Below are positions 1-8,830 of a stretch of DNA of 64,000 nucleotides, piece by piece. The DNA comes from Candidatus Krumholzibacteriota bacterium (lineage in GTDB: Bacteria > Krumholzibacteriota > Krumholzibacteriia > LZORAL124-64-63): NCBI GenBank assembly GCA_022711765.1, contig JAKLEB010000002.1:486368-550367 (forward strand). Direction: 5' to 3'. The notes below the pieces were generated by a model, which did not search any database, had not been told where the DNA came from, and saw only the letters and a list, made by a program, of their open reading frames with translations. How positions within the stretch are numbered: position 1 is the stretch's first letter; the number at the start of each line of letters is the position of its first letter. The translations under genes were made by a program, and so were the position numbers.

Positions 1-408
1 GCCGAGGACATGGGCGTTCAGGAGCACCGGGAAGCCGATGCCCGCGAGCGACTGGAACAGGTCGCAGTTGGCGTCGCTGCCCTGCCAGAAGTCGCACGCG
101 AGGAAGCGCGTCCTGGTCGGATCGAAGCTCTGACGAAGGGCCTCCACACTGGGGCCCTCAGTGATGCACGGTCCTCAGGCGTAGCCCACCATGAACAGGA
201 ACTGGACCGTGCTGCCGAAGCCGTCGCTGAGCGTGTGCATCTGGCCGTCGTTGCCAAGCAGAGTGAAGTCCGGCGCGGGGGAGCCGAGCTGGGCCTGGGC
301 GAGCGCCCCGGCGGCCGAGGCGGCGACCACGACCGCGGTCAGGGCCGAGCGGGCGAACCGGGTCCGGCGCGGTCCGGCGGGGGGTCGCAACGGGGAGGGC
401 GCGGACAT
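1..408 (-). CDS. Selenocysteine-containing thioredoxin-fold (redoxin/TlpA-like) secreted protein, 3' end cut by window
   Basis: Read on the minus strand from ATG 408, preceded by AAAGGA at 7 nt spacing; an ATG at 468 is in frame but has no such site. Residues 1-38 are a twin-arginine/Sec-like signal peptide ending near ALAQA. Next comes the redoxin start (GSPAPDFTL), a strand, then GYA-UGA-GPC: an in-frame TGA at 175-177 sits exactly where the first Cys of the thioredoxin CGPC active site belongs. The same frame stays open to base 1 and keeps fold features, including a GFPVLLN segment with the expected cis-Pro. I read this as U-G-P-C, a periplasmic thiol/selenol oxidoreductase. Alternatives are a nonsense mutation or a sequencing error, but the downstream hairpin and intact fold after the UGA argue against both. 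Truncated at the left edge. No selenocysteine machinery lies in this window. Confidence 0.78.
135..177 (-). promoter_or_regulatory. Candidate bacterial SECIS hairpin with its UGA codon
   Basis: On the minus strand the UGA (177-175) is followed after 15 nt by a hairpin. The 5' arm is 159-151 (GAGGGCCCC), the loop is AGUGU (150-146), and the 3' arm is 145-136 with one bulged A at 143. This gives nine pairs including one G-U. The apical loop starts 25 nt after the UGA and has G as its second base followed by U, matching the known layout of bacterial SECIS elements (loop roughly 16-37 nt after UGA, G in the first two loop positions). The stem is GC-rich and the region is coding, so a chance fold cannot be excluded. 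Confidence 0.6.
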
Positions 409-530
409 GGGGCGGTCCTTTCGTCGTGATCCACCGTCGCGAGCGAGAGCGCGGCGGATTATTCCCATAGTTTCAGTCTGATATAAAGATACGCCGCCGG
501 CGGCCCGGCGGCGACAAGCAACCGTCCCGA

Positions 531-1166
531 TCAGGAGACGTCCGCGCGCAGCCTGCCGCTGACCGGGTCTCGGTAGACCTTCACCTGGCGGTAGAGCTTC
601 AGGCGGACCCGGCCCGAGCGCACGTCCGAGAACAGGCGGTCGAGGCAGCTCGCGAGGTCGGCGTATTGCTCGTCGAGGGTGGCCAGGCGCGCCTGCATGG
701 CCGGGCGGTCGGCGGGGTCGCCGGCGGCGAGGGCCTCGGCGACGTGGTATCGCTTTAGCGCGAGGACGGTCAGACGGTCGATGATGCTGCCGGGAGTCTC
801 GCTATGCAGCAGGGCGTCCGGGGCCGGGACGGCGTCCATCGCCGCGGCGTCCACCAGGTGCACGTCGAGCGCGTCGATGGTCTGGACCCGGCGGGCGTTC
901 GACGCATCGATCGAACGCTTCACGGCGGCGAGGACCGCGTCATTGGCGTCGTGGACCCGGCTGCGGTCCTCCTCGTGCCACTGAAAAGCATTGATCAGCT
1001 GAAGTCGCCAGGCGAGGCGCTCCCACTCCGGCTCGGTCGGGCCGGCCAGCACGCGTTCCGTGGTCTCCCAGTCGACCAGCGTGCGTTCCCGCGCGTGCCA
1101 GGCGTCGATCACCCGGTCGATGATCTCCTGGAGGCGGGGCAGCTGGGGAAGCGAGTCCAGGTTCAA
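531..1166 (-). CDS. DUF4254 family protein
   Basis: A 211-residue, soluble, mostly helical protein. It shows the DUF4254 signature NAFQWHEED near residue 65, a variant of the family's usual NxxLWHEED, and a C-terminal half rich in charged helices. Biochemical function is not known; members often sit beside lipopolysaccharide glycosyltransferases, which is not the case here. The preferred start is TTG at 1166, because GGAGGA lies 7 nt upstream. The longer reading from ATG 1247 adds 27 residues without a ribosome site and would nearly touch the divergent gene. No signal peptide or membrane segment. Confidence 0.78.
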   Translation of the reverse strand: MNLDSLPQLPRLQEIIDRVIDAWHARERTLVDWETTERVLAGPTEPEWERLAWRLQLINAFQWHEEDRSRVHDANDAVLAAVKRSIDASNARRVQTIDALDVHLVDAAAMDAVPAPDALLHSETPGSIIDRLTVLALKRYHVAEALAAGDPADRPAMQARLATLDEQYADLASCLDRLFSDVRSGRVRLKLYRQVKVYRDPVSGRLRADVS

Positions 1167-1261
1167 GCCGTGATCCTCCGTCCGTATGCCCGAGCGCAGG
1201 TTAGGGCCGTCCGGCTCGCGGGGCAAGCCCGGGGTGGATCCTGCCATGCCGGACGCGTATC

Positions 1262-2323
1262 ATGACCGGCATGTTCGCACCTCGCCCGCGCCAGCTGCTG
1301 ATCGTCGCCGCCGTTCTCTGCTCGGCCCGTGCGGCGCTGGCGGCGGCGCCGCCGCCCGGCGAACTCCTGCGTCTCAATCCGGGTCTCCCGGAGATCCTCG
1401 ACCGCGAGTGGCTCGCGCGCCTCGACCTCTTCACCGGCGAGGTCGGGCTGGTGAGCGTGCGTTTCGAGCTGGCGCCCTGGGGCGCCGTCCTGGCCCGGCT
1501 CGAGCTGGAGGACCCCGACCGGGGTCCGCGGGTGATCGTCCGGAACCTGACCAGCGAGCGCTGGCAGGCGATGCAGGCGCGCGCCGCGGCGATCATGGCG
1601 GGAGAGACACCGCCGCCCCTGTCGCCGGAACGCGAACCGCTGCCGGCGGGCGAGGATCCGCTCGCCGCGGTGCGCTCCTGGCCCGAGACGCCGCCCCCGC
1701 CGGCCGCGCTGCCCGCCGGGCAGCTCGTCGCGCGGGGGATCGCGCCCCTGGGCGGCCACTGGCTCGCGCTCGTCGACGCGGGCGCGCGGGTGAACCTTTC
1801 CGGCTACAACCAGTTCTTCACGCCGATGGCCCAGATCGGGCTCGCCTTCGGTTACTCCGTGAGCAGCCGGCTGGTCCCCTTCCTGGGCTTTCACGCCGGG
1901 TTCGGCGACATGCGCAGCGATTTCGAGGACGCCTTCGGCGACGGCCGTGCGAACGCGTTCGGCTTCACGCTGGACACGCTGGTGCGCCTCCCCGTGAGCG
2001 AGCGGCATTCGCTCTACGTCGAGGGAGGTGGCGGCTACTTCATCCGTTCGCTGTACTGGGGCGGCCTGTTCGTCGACCCGCGGACCGGGACGGTCTCCGA
2101 GGGCCGCGTGCTCGAGCAGCAGAATTTCGGCTGGAACCTCCGCGCGGGCTGGCTCGTTGCTCGCGACCACCCGCGGCGGCCCCGCTTCATCGACGTCGGG
2201 GTCGGCCTGCAGACCTCGCGCGCCGATCCGTGGATCTTCTGGACGGACGAACCAGCCACCTTCGAAGCGACCGGCCGCGACACCTGGATCCTGCTCACCG
2301 TCCGATTCTGGGACGGGCTCTGA
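1262..2323 (+). CDS. Outer-membrane beta-barrel-like protein, function unknown
   Basis: 353 residues. The N-terminus has a signal peptide (hydrophobic LLIVAAVL then ALAAAPPP). A linker up to about residue 165 is Pro/Glu/Ala rich. The C-terminal half alternates polar and hydrophobic residues with many Gly, Tyr, Phe and Trp (GARVNLSGYNQFF, LYVEGGGGYFIRS, DTWILLTVRFWDG), as in a small outer-membrane barrel. I do not recognise the family. ATG 1262 and ATG 1271 are both possible and neither has a clear Shine-Dalgarno site. A TATCAT element at 1258-1263 with TGGATC 17 nt upstream would place transcription start next to ATG 1271, so a leaderless message is conceivable. The MBL-fold gene follows after 14 bp. 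Confidence 0.7.
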   Translation: MTGMFAPRPRQLLIVAAVLCSARAALAAAPPPGELLRLNPGLPEILDREWLARLDLFTGEVGLVSVRFELAPWGAVLARLELEDPDRGPRVIVRNLTSERWQAMQARAAAIMAGETPPPLSPEREPLPAGEDPLAAVRSWPETPPPPAALPAGQLVARGIAPLGGHWLALVDAGARVNLSGYNQFFTPMAQIGLAFGYSVSSRLVPFLGFHAGFGDMRSDFEDAFGDGRANAFGFTLDTLVRLPVSERHSLYVEGGGGYFIRSLYWGGLFVDPRTGTVSEGRVLEQQNFGWNLRAGWLVARDHPRRPRFIDVGVGLQTSRADPWIFWTDEPATFEATGRDTWILLTVRFWDGL

Positions 2324-2337
2324 CCGAGGGGACCGCC

Positions 2338-3027
2338 ATGCGCGTGCTCGACCACTCGAACGAGGAACTGACCCTGCTGCAGGTCCATCTCGGCGGGGAC
2401 CGCAACTGGCAGTACCTGATCGCCGACCCCGCGACCGGCGACGCCTGCGCGGTCGACCCCGGCCACGCGCCGCGCGAGCTGGCCGACCTCGCCCAACGGC
2501 GGGGCGTGGCGATCCGCGTGATCCTGATCACCCACGGGCACGGCGATCATACCGGTGGCGCCGTCGAGCTGGCCGCGCTGACTCGAGCGGCCGTGCGCGC
2601 CGGCCGCGCGGGCGTCGTGCCGGGCGCCACGGTCGTTCACGATGGCGAGACGATCGCCGTGGGCCGGCTGCGGATTCAGGCCCTGCTGACGCCGGGTCAC
2701 GCGCCCGACCACGTCGCTTACCGTTGTGGCGACGCTCTGCTGACCGGCGACCTCCTGTTCTGCGGCAAGGTCGGCGGGACGGGGCCGTCGTTCGCCGGCA
2801 GCTCGGCCGCAGCCGAATGGGCGTCCCTGAAGCGGATCCTTACCCTGCCCGACGATGTCCGGATCTTCCCCGGCCACGACTATTACGGCGGTCTGGGCGA
2901 GCTGCCCGCCTCGACCGTCGGGCACGAGCGCCGGCACAATCCATTCCTGCTCTGCGCCGACCTGGCGGCGTTCGAGCACCTCAAGGCGACCTGGGTCGAG
3001 TACAAAAAGGAACACGGTATCCGATGA
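2338..3027 (+). CDS. MBL-fold metallohydrolase (glyoxalase II-like)
   Basis: 229 residues, the usual size of a single-domain hydroxyacylglutathione-hydrolase-like enzyme. The metal-binding signature THGHGDH places ligands at His66, His68, Asp70 and His71. Further ligands are expected at the TPGHAPDH segment, LLTGDLLF, and the C-terminal FPGHDYYG. A persulfide dioxygenase or other thioester hydrolase activity is also possible; the exact substrate cannot be told. Cytosolic, with no signal peptide. Start ATG 2338 has GAGGGGA 5 nt upstream. The stop overlaps the next start by 4 bp (ATGA), so it is translationally coupled to the phosphatase gene. Confidence 0.88.
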   Translation: MRVLDHSNEELTLLQVHLGGDRNWQYLIADPATGDACAVDPGHAPRELADLAQRRGVAIRVILITHGHGDHTGGAVELAALTRAAVRAGRAGVVPGATVVHDGETIAVGRLRIQALLTPGHAPDHVAYRCGDALLTGDLLFCGKVGGTGPSFAGSSAAAEWASLKRILTLPDDVRIFPGHDYYGGLGELPASTVGHERRHNPFLLCADLAAFEHLKATWVEYKKEHGIR

Positions 3028-5453
3028 GACTCGAGAGCGATCCCCGCAGTCGCCTCGTCTGGCGGACCCTCGTGGTCTGCATGCTCGCGACCGCCGGCGC
3101 AGCCCTGGTCGGCTGGCGAGCCGGCCCCGACTCGGGCGCGACCGCGGTCTGGGCGGCGGCCATCTCGTGGTTCGTGGCCTGGCTGGTGGCCGCGCGGTTC
3201 CGCTGGGCCACGACGAGGCGCCGCGTCGCCTGGCTCGTCCTTCTCGGTCTCGCCTGGGCCGCCGCGACCTTCGGCCGGTTGGGCGGCCTGATTCCGGCCG
3301 TCATCGTGGGCGGCGTGTTCATGCTGCGCCACCAGCTCGGTTTCCGCTTGCTCGTGGGCCGCCAGCGAGTCCTCGCGTTCCTGCTCGGCCTGCCGATCCT
3401 GGTCTTGACCTTCGTCGCTGGCATGCACGCCCCCGGCGGCGCCGCGCGCGGCGTCGTCGTGATGGGCCGCACGGGCGTGGAGCTGTTCTGGGTGAGCGCG
3501 ATCCTGACCATGCTCTTCGGCATGCGCCTCCATTTCCTGCGGTTGCGGCCCAAGCTCCTCGTCGCCGGCGTGCTGGTGGGCGTGGTCCCCCTGGTGCTCC
3601 TCTCTCTCTTCGGCCTGACCCTGCTCTACGGCAGCCTCGGCGGCAGCCGCGCCAACCGCGCGCGCGACGTGCTCGCCGTGTGGGCGGAGACGTTCGGCCA
3701 GGGGCGCGTCCCGGAAGCGTTCACGTCGGCGCCGGTGATCTGGGACGAGGCGCAGCAGGACGCGGGTCCGGTCTGGGCCGCCGATCTGGTGGCGGCGGCG
3801 CGGACGAGCCGGCGCGAGCTGGCGCTGGGCGCCGAGTTGCCGCGCGGCGAGGACGACCTCGTGGTCTACCGGGACGACGACGACGGCGAGGTCCGGCTGA
3901 CGGGCGCAGCCGACGACGAGCCCTGGCTGCCGAGGCTCGTGGCCGCGGCCGACACCTCGGCGTGGCTCAAGCGGGACGGCGAGGTCTGGCTCGTGCGCCT
4001 GCGGGATCCGGGGCCGGGCCAGGCGCGGGTTGACGCGCTGAATCTCGACGTCGCGGTGCTCGATCGGCTGGCGAAGATGCTGCGGGTCGACGTCGTGCTG
4101 CCCAGGTCCGTCAACGGCGGCGAGGACGGCGAGGCGGATTCGACGGCGGTCGCGCAGCCCCTGTCGCCGGCGCTGGCAGGCAGCTTCACGCATGCGCCGG
4201 TGGATTCGGCGGCCGGGTTCTGGAGCAGCTCGCGGTTCTTCGGCGCGGCGCTGGTGCCGGCGCCGAGGCTCGAGGGGCGGACCCTTTCGGAGGGCCAGCT
4301 CGTGCTCGCCCTCAAGACGAGTTTCGCCGACCTCGCGCGCGAGTTCTTCAGCCGCGACAACGCCGCCAACATCGGGATCATGGTGGTGCTCGGCGCGCTC
4401 GCCGTGCTCCTGATGTTCGCCGGACTGGTGGCGCTGATCTTCAGCTTCCGCATCACCGGCGGCATCACCGGCGCCGTGGCGGCCCTCCACCTGGGCACGC
4501 GGCGGCTGGCGGCCGGCGACCTCGACACGCGGATCGAGATCCCCAACGAGGACGAGTTCGGCGACCTCGCCCAGAGCTTCAACGAGATGGCCGTCGCGGT
4601 GAAGCAGGGCCGCGAGGATGCGCTCGCGCGCGAGCGCCTCACGGCGGAGATGGCGACCGCGCGCCGGATCCAGCAGCGGCTCCTGCCGCACGAGCAGCCG
4701 CTGCTCTCGGGCTGGGACATCACCGGCGTGAGCATCCCGAGCCTCCAGGTGGGCGGCGACTATTTCGATTTCATCACGGTGCTCCCGGGCCGTCTCGGCA
4801 TCGCGATCGGCGACGTCTCGGGCAAGGGCGTGCCGGCGGCCCTGCTCATGTCGAACCTGCAGGCCTGCCTCAAGGGCCAGGTCCTGCACCCCGCCTCGGT
4901 CGCCGAGACGGTGACGCGCATCAACGACCTGCTCAGCGAATCGACCGAACCGCACGTGTTCGCCACCTTCTTCTACGGCGAGCTCGACGGCGCGAGCGGC
5001 CGCTTCACCTGCACGAGCGCCGGGCACGACCCCGCCATCGTCGTGCGCCAGGACGGGACGGTCGAGCGGGTCTCCTCGGGCGGGTTGCTGCTCGGCATGT
5101 TCGGCGGCCTCGACTACGCCCAGGTCGAGATCGTCCTCGCGCCGGGCGACGTCCTCGTGCTCTACACCGACGGCATCAGCGAGGCCGGGGCGCCGCTCAT
5201 CCTGCCGGGCGACGCGTCGGCGGAGGAGGACGACGACGAGGCGGCCGCCGATCTCGCACCGCAGGACGCTGCCGAGGACGCCATGTTCGGCGACGAGCAG
5301 CTGGCCGAGGTGATCGTCGCGGCGCGCGCCAGGTCGGCCGTCGGGATCCGGGAGGCGGTGCTCGCCGCGGTGCAGGCCCACCTGGCGGGGCGCCCACAGG
5401 GCGACGACATCACGCTGGTGGTGGTCAAGCGAACGCAGGCGCCGGCGGACTGA
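3024..5453 (+). CDS. Membrane HAMP-SpoIIE serine phosphatase (RsbU-like)
   Basis: 809 residues. The first about 210 residues hold several hydrophobic segments. An extracytoplasmic or linker region of about 240 residues follows, then another membrane helix (IMVVLGALAVLLMFAGL), a HAMP domain at about 475-523 (AAGDLDTRIEIPNEDEFG), a short coiled coil (ARRIQQRLLP near 545) and a PP2C/SpoIIE domain to the end. Metal-binding motifs are visible: GGDYFDF, GDVSGKG near 595, LYTDGISEA and GDDITLVVV. Such proteins dephosphorylate anti-sigma-factor antagonists in partner-switching pathways; no antagonist or anti-sigma gene lies nearby. An acidic insert (SAEEDDDEAAADL) interrupts the phosphatase domain near its end. 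The start overlaps the upstream hydrolase stop by 4 bp. Confidence 0.9.
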   Translation: MRLESDPRSRLVWRTLVVCMLATAGAALVGWRAGPDSGATAVWAAAISWFVAWLVAARFRWATTRRRVAWLVLLGLAWAAATFGRLGGLIPAVIVGGVFMLRHQLGFRLLVGRQRVLAFLLGLPILVLTFVAGMHAPGGAARGVVVMGRTGVELFWVSAILTMLFGMRLHFLRLRPKLLVAGVLVGVVPLVLLSLFGLTLLYGSLGGSRANRARDVLAVWAETFGQGRVPEAFTSAPVIWDEAQQDAGPVWAADLVAAARTSRRELALGAELPRGEDDLVVYRDDDDGEVRLTGAADDEPWLPRLVAAADTSAWLKRDGEVWLVRLRDPGPGQARVDALNLDVAVLDRLAKMLRVDVVLPRSVNGGEDGEADSTAVAQPLSPALAGSFTHAPVDSAAGFWSSSRFFGAALVPAPRLEGRTLSEGQLVLALKTSFADLAREFFSRDNAANIGIMVVLGALAVLLMFAGLVALIFSFRITGGITGAVAALHLGTRRLAAGDLDTRIEIPNEDEFGDLAQSFNEMAVAVKQGREDALARERLTAEMATARRIQQRLLPHEQPLLSGWDITGVSIPSLQVGGDYFDFITVLPGRLGIAIGDVSGKGVPAALLMSNLQACLKGQVLHPASVAETVTRINDLLSESTEPHVFATFFYGELDGASGRFTCTSAGHDPAIVVRQDGTVERVSSGGLLLGMFGGLDYAQVEIVLAPGDVLVLYTDGISEAGAPLILPGDASAEEDDDEAAADLAPQDAAEDAMFGDEQLAEVIVAARARSAVGIREAVLAAVQAHLAGRPQGDDITLVVVKRTQAPAD

Positions 5454-5581
5454 TCCGCGCCGGCGATCGCGGGCGCGGCTGCGAGGTTTCCCCGGCGCGG
5501 TCCGCCTGTTACATTCCCGGGCGGACGAACCGCCGTCACGGGCGGGTGGACCCTCGACTCTCACCGCCGCGGAGCAAGCCC

Positions 5582-7051
5582 ATGGCAGCCTGGCTCAGGG
5601 AAATCGTGCCGATCGTCGTCCTGCTCGTCGCCGTCGCCATCGTCTTCGCCACCTTGCCCAAGATCGACCTGGGGCACGGTCCGCAGTACCTCGCGCGCCG
5701 CCGGCGGAACTGGCTGCCGCTGGGGCTGACGTACGCGTTCCTCTACATGGGTCGCTACAACCTCACCGTGAGCAAGGGAGCGTTCGAGCGCCTCATCGGC
5801 GCCGACGGCGGGGTGATGATGGGCAACGAGGCCTTCGGCGTGATCTTCGGCGTGGGTACGGTCATCTACGGCGTCTCGTTCGTGATCAACGGTCCGTTGA
5901 CCGACAGGCTGGGCGGCCGCTTCTCGATCCTGCTCGGCGCCTTCGGCGCGGCCGCGGCGAACCTGATCATGGGGCTGATCAGCTGGTCGCTCTGGAAGCA
6001 AGGCCCCGGCTGCGAGACGTTCGCCCGTTACTTCGTGCCGATCTTCTCCGTGCTCTACGGCGCCAACATGTACTTCCAGAGCTTCGGCGCCGTCGCGATC
6101 GTCAAGGTCAACTCCGGCTGGTTCCACGTGCGCGAGCGGGGCGTGTTCGGCGCCCTCTTCGGCATCCTGATCTCGCTCGGCATCTATTTCGCGTTCGACT
6201 GGGGCGGCCTGATCCTCACGCATTTCGGGCTGGCCTGGGTGTTCCTGGTGCCGGCCGCCTTGCTGCTCGCGTTCTGGCTGATCGACCTGTCCTGGGTGCG
6301 CGACAAGCCGAGCGACGCGGGATTCCCCGACATCCCGCTCGGCGACGCCACCGACGGCGACACGGGGCCGCGCCTCGGCCCGCTCAAGGTCTTCGCGCTC
6401 ATGCTGCGCAACCCGATCATCGTGACCATCGCCTGCATCGAGTTCTGCAGCGGCTGGCTGCGGCAGTCGATCATGCAGTGGTTCCGGACGTTCGCCAGCC
6501 AGACCGACGCCACGCTCGGGCTCGCGAGCAGCTTCGTCGACGACCACTGGGGCATGCTGCTCTGCGCGGCCGGCATCCTGGGCGGCGTGGTCGCGGGCAC
6601 GATCTCCGACCACGTCTTCGGATCGCGCCGCGGGCCGGTGGCGGCGCTGCTCTACGCGGTGATGCTCGTCGGGGCGGTCGTGATGGTCTTCACCTACACG
6701 CAGCCGTGGGTCGGCTGGCTCGTGCTCGTGATGTCGCTGGCGGTGATCGGCGTGCACGGCATGCTCTCGGGCACGGCGAGCATGGACTTCGGCGGCTCGA
6801 AGAACGCCGGCGTCGCGGTCGGGTTGATCGACGGGTTCGTCTACCTGGGCACCGCGGCGATGAGCTTCACCTATGCCGTCATCCTGCCCCAGGAGCAGCT
6901 CGACGCGGCTGGGCAGCTCACGGGTCCCGCGACCGACCCCGCGAACTGGCTCGCCTGGCCGTTGAGCATGGTGCCGCCGGCGATCGCCGGGCTGGTTCTC
7001 GCCTGGCGGATCCGGGGCGCGATGCCGAAGGGCAAGGCGGCGGCGCACTAG
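5582..7051 (+). CDS. MFS transporter of the organophosphate:phosphate antiporter (GlpT-like) type
   Basis: 489 residues with about twelve hydrophobic helices in two halves. The segment LYMGRYNLTVSKG after helix 1 matches the GRYN-type signature of the OPA family (GlpT, UhpT, UhpC). An additional N-terminal helix (IVPIVVLLVAVAIVF) precedes the RRRRNW segment. Substrate is probably a phosphorylated metabolite exchanged for phosphate, but the exact one cannot be predicted. Start ATG 5582 is chosen because GGAG lies 7 nt upstream; a GTG at 5546 is in frame without a site. It has its own 128-bp upstream gap, where only a weak TTACAT -10-like element is seen, and is followed by a run of hairpins. 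Confidence 0.83.
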   Translation: MAAWLREIVPIVVLLVAVAIVFATLPKIDLGHGPQYLARRRRNWLPLGLTYAFLYMGRYNLTVSKGAFERLIGADGGVMMGNEAFGVIFGVGTVIYGVSFVINGPLTDRLGGRFSILLGAFGAAAANLIMGLISWSLWKQGPGCETFARYFVPIFSVLYGANMYFQSFGAVAIVKVNSGWFHVRERGVFGALFGILISLGIYFAFDWGGLILTHFGLAWVFLVPAALLLAFWLIDLSWVRDKPSDAGFPDIPLGDATDGDTGPRLGPLKVFALMLRNPIIVTIACIEFCSGWLRQSIMQWFRTFASQTDATLGLASSFVDDHWGMLLCAAGILGGVVAGTISDHVFGSRRGPVAALLYAVMLVGAVVMVFTYTQPWVGWLVLVMSLAVIGVHGMLSGTASMDFGGSKNAGVAVGLIDGFVYLGTAAMSFTYAVILPQEQLDAAGQLTGPATDPANWLAWPLSMVPPAIAGLVLAWRIRGAMPKGKAAAH

Positions 7052-7122
7052 GAGCGCCGGCGTCTTTCCGGCCGTCGCGGCGGATTCGAGATGGACTTTG
7101 TGCGGGGAATCATTATTTTCGA

Positions 7123-7227
7123 TTGCACAGGCCAGTCGCTGGTCGGCACGTGCAACGCAACTCGGCCTGCCCCGGGTACCTGCAAGACCCGGGGGACGAA
7201 CGGCCCCCGGCGAAAGCCGGGGGCCGT
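7123..7227. other. Run of three stable hairpins between two genes; candidate structured RNA or terminator
   Basis: The 275-bp gap 7052-7326 contains a nested hairpin (outer TTGCAC/GTGCAA at 7123-7128 and 7150-7155; inner GGCCAG/CTGGTC at 7130-7135 and 7139-7144). It also has CCCGGGT/ACCCGGG at 7171-7177 and 7187-7193, and a perfect 11-bp stem at 7201-7211/7216-7226 capped by GAAA, a stable GNRA tetraloop if the plus strand is transcribed. No T-tract follows, so it is not a standard intrinsic terminator. I recognise no known RNA family. The remainder of the gap shows only a weak TAGGAT before the next gene. Confidence 0.4.
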
Positions 7228-7326
7228 CGAGCGCGAGGGCGCCGGCGAGGCGGCGCCTGCCTGGTGGCGCCGGCCGTCCAGCTGCGGTAGGATGCCGGGC
7301 GGCCCCAGCTCGCGAGGTCCGCGCCC

Positions 7327-8826
7327 GTGAATCGCTTCTTCGTCTTCTTGGCCGTCGTCGTGAGCGGAGCCTCGATCCTCGCCCTCGAGATCCTCGGTAC
7401 TCGCATCATCGGCCCATTCTACGGCGTCAGCCTTTACCTCTGGTCGGCGCTGATCGGGGTGACGCTTGCGGCGCTGGCGGCCGGCTACGCGATCGGCGGC
7501 CGCTGGGCCGACCGGTCGCCGCGGTTGGACCGCTTCGCCCTCTTGCCGGGCCTGGCGGGGCTATGGGTCGTCGCCGTGCCGTGGTTGCGTCAGCCCGTGC
7601 TCGCGGTCGCCTCGTCGCTGGGATTGCGAGCCGCGGTGCTGCTGACCGCCACCGTGCTCTTCTTCCCGCCCCTCATGCTCCTGGGGATGGTGAGCCCCTT
7701 CGCGATCCGCTTACGAGCTGCCCGCGTGGAGGAAGTCGGGCGTACGGCGGGCAATCTCTACGCCGTGTCGACGGTCGCCAGCGTGGTCGCCGCGCTGGCG
7801 ACCGGATTCTACCTGATCCCGCACCTGGGCGTCGGCCGGCTGACGCTCGCAATCGGCTGCTCGCTCGTTCTGGTCTCGGTCCTGGGGCTCGCGCTCGCGA
7901 GGAGCGGGCGGACGACGAGGGCGGTCGGAGTCGTGCTGGTCCTGGGCGCGGGCGCAGCTTTCGTGGCCTTGCCGCCGCCGCGTCCCGATCCCGAGCGGGG
8001 ATTGCTCGCGGTCGAAGAGAGCGCTTATGCCCATCTGCGGGTGTTCGAGCAGGACGGCCTGCGCTCCTTGATCATCGATGGCGTGATCCACTCGGCCGTC
8101 GATCCCGTGACCCTGCGGTCGCCGCTCCCCTACGTGGACGTGCTGAACCTGCCGGCGGAGTTCTTCGCCCGGCCTGGGGAACTGCTGCTCGTCGGCCTGG
8201 GCGGCGGCTCGCTCGCCTCCGACTATACCGCGCGCGGCTGGCGAGTCGATGCCGTGGAGATCGATCCCGCCGTCACGCGCCTGGCGCGCGCTCACTTCTT
8301 CCTCCGGACACGCGACGCTCGAGTCTACCACGGGGACGGCCGCCGCTATCTGCTGGAGACCGACCGCGCCTATGACCTCGTGATCCTGGACGCTTTCGGC
8401 AGCAGCTCGGTCCCCTTCCACCTGGTTACGCGGGAGGCCTTCGCGCTCGCTCGCGATCGGCTGAAACCCGGCGGGATCCTCGCGCTGAACATCTGGGCCA
8501 TCGGCTGGCACGACGACATCGTCCACGCGCTGGCGGCCACGCTGCGCACCCAGTTCGCGCATGTGCTGGCGCTGCCGATCGCCGAGCCGCCCGACCAGCT
8601 GGACAACCTCATCCTGCTGGCTTCCGACCGCGCTCTCGAGCTGCTGGTCGAGCTGCCTCACCCGGCGGACCGCTTCAGCCCCGAGTACAACCGCGCCCAT
8701 GCCTGGGACAACCGGTTCGACCCCGAGGCGGCGCGCGCGCCCATCGTCACGGACGACCGCAATCCGGTCGATCTCTGGTCGGAGCGGATCAACTTAGCTG
8801 CGCGCCGCCTGCTGCACGGCAGCTAG
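7327..8826 (+). CDS. Polytopic membrane protein with spermidine-synthase-like domain
   Basis: 499 residues. The N-terminal about 220 residues form six or more transmembrane helices, beginning with the segment SGASILALEILGTR typical of membrane-fused spermidine-synthase-like proteins. The cytosolic C-terminal domain has a Rossmann SAM/decarboxylated-SAM fold: glycine-rich LLLVGLGGGS at about 287-296, acidic VEIDP, then LVILDAFGSSSVPFHL. Whether it makes polyamine or uses another acceptor is unknown; fused members are poorly characterised. Start GTG 7327 has GAGG about 10 nt upstream. The gene ends 4 bp before the convergent small gene at 8831. Confidence 0.82.
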   Translation: MNRFFVFLAVVVSGASILALEILGTRIIGPFYGVSLYLWSALIGVTLAALAAGYAIGGRWADRSPRLDRFALLPGLAGLWVVAVPWLRQPVLAVASSLGLRAAVLLTATVLFFPPLMLLGMVSPFAIRLRAARVEEVGRTAGNLYAVSTVASVVAALATGFYLIPHLGVGRLTLAIGCSLVLVSVLGLALARSGRTTRAVGVVLVLGAGAAFVALPPPRPDPERGLLAVEESAYAHLRVFEQDGLRSLIIDGVIHSAVDPVTLRSPLPYVDVLNLPAEFFARPGELLLVGLGGGSLASDYTARGWRVDAVEIDPAVTRLARAHFFLRTRDARVYHGDGRRYLLETDRAYDLVILDAFGSSSVPFHLVTREAFALARDRLKPGGILALNIWAIGWHDDIVHALAATLRTQFAHVLALPIAEPPDQLDNLILLASDRALELLVELPHPADRFSPEYNRAHAWDNRFDPEAARAPIVTDDRNPVDLWSERINLAARRLLHGS

Positions 8827-8830
8827 ACCC

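Noticed and set aside
175..177. TGA read as a pseudogene-making nonsense mutation
   Set aside because: The frame after it keeps thioredoxin-fold features and codon bias, the position is the catalytic Cys, and a SECIS-like hairpin follows; not fully excluded.
2883..5564. Long minus-strand frame across the phosphatase gene
   Set aside because: Arg/His/Gln-rich shadow of the real HAMP-SpoIIE gene, with no motifs or ribosome site.
7123..7200. c-di-GMP (GEMM-I) riboswitch
   Set aside because: GCACAGG and ACGCAA occur, but the spacing, the GGxGACGCAAAGCC core and the second stem of that class are missing.
7091..7330. 79-codon plus-strand ORF in the gap before 7327
   Set aside because: It runs through the hairpins, has no ribosome site and no recognisable protein features.
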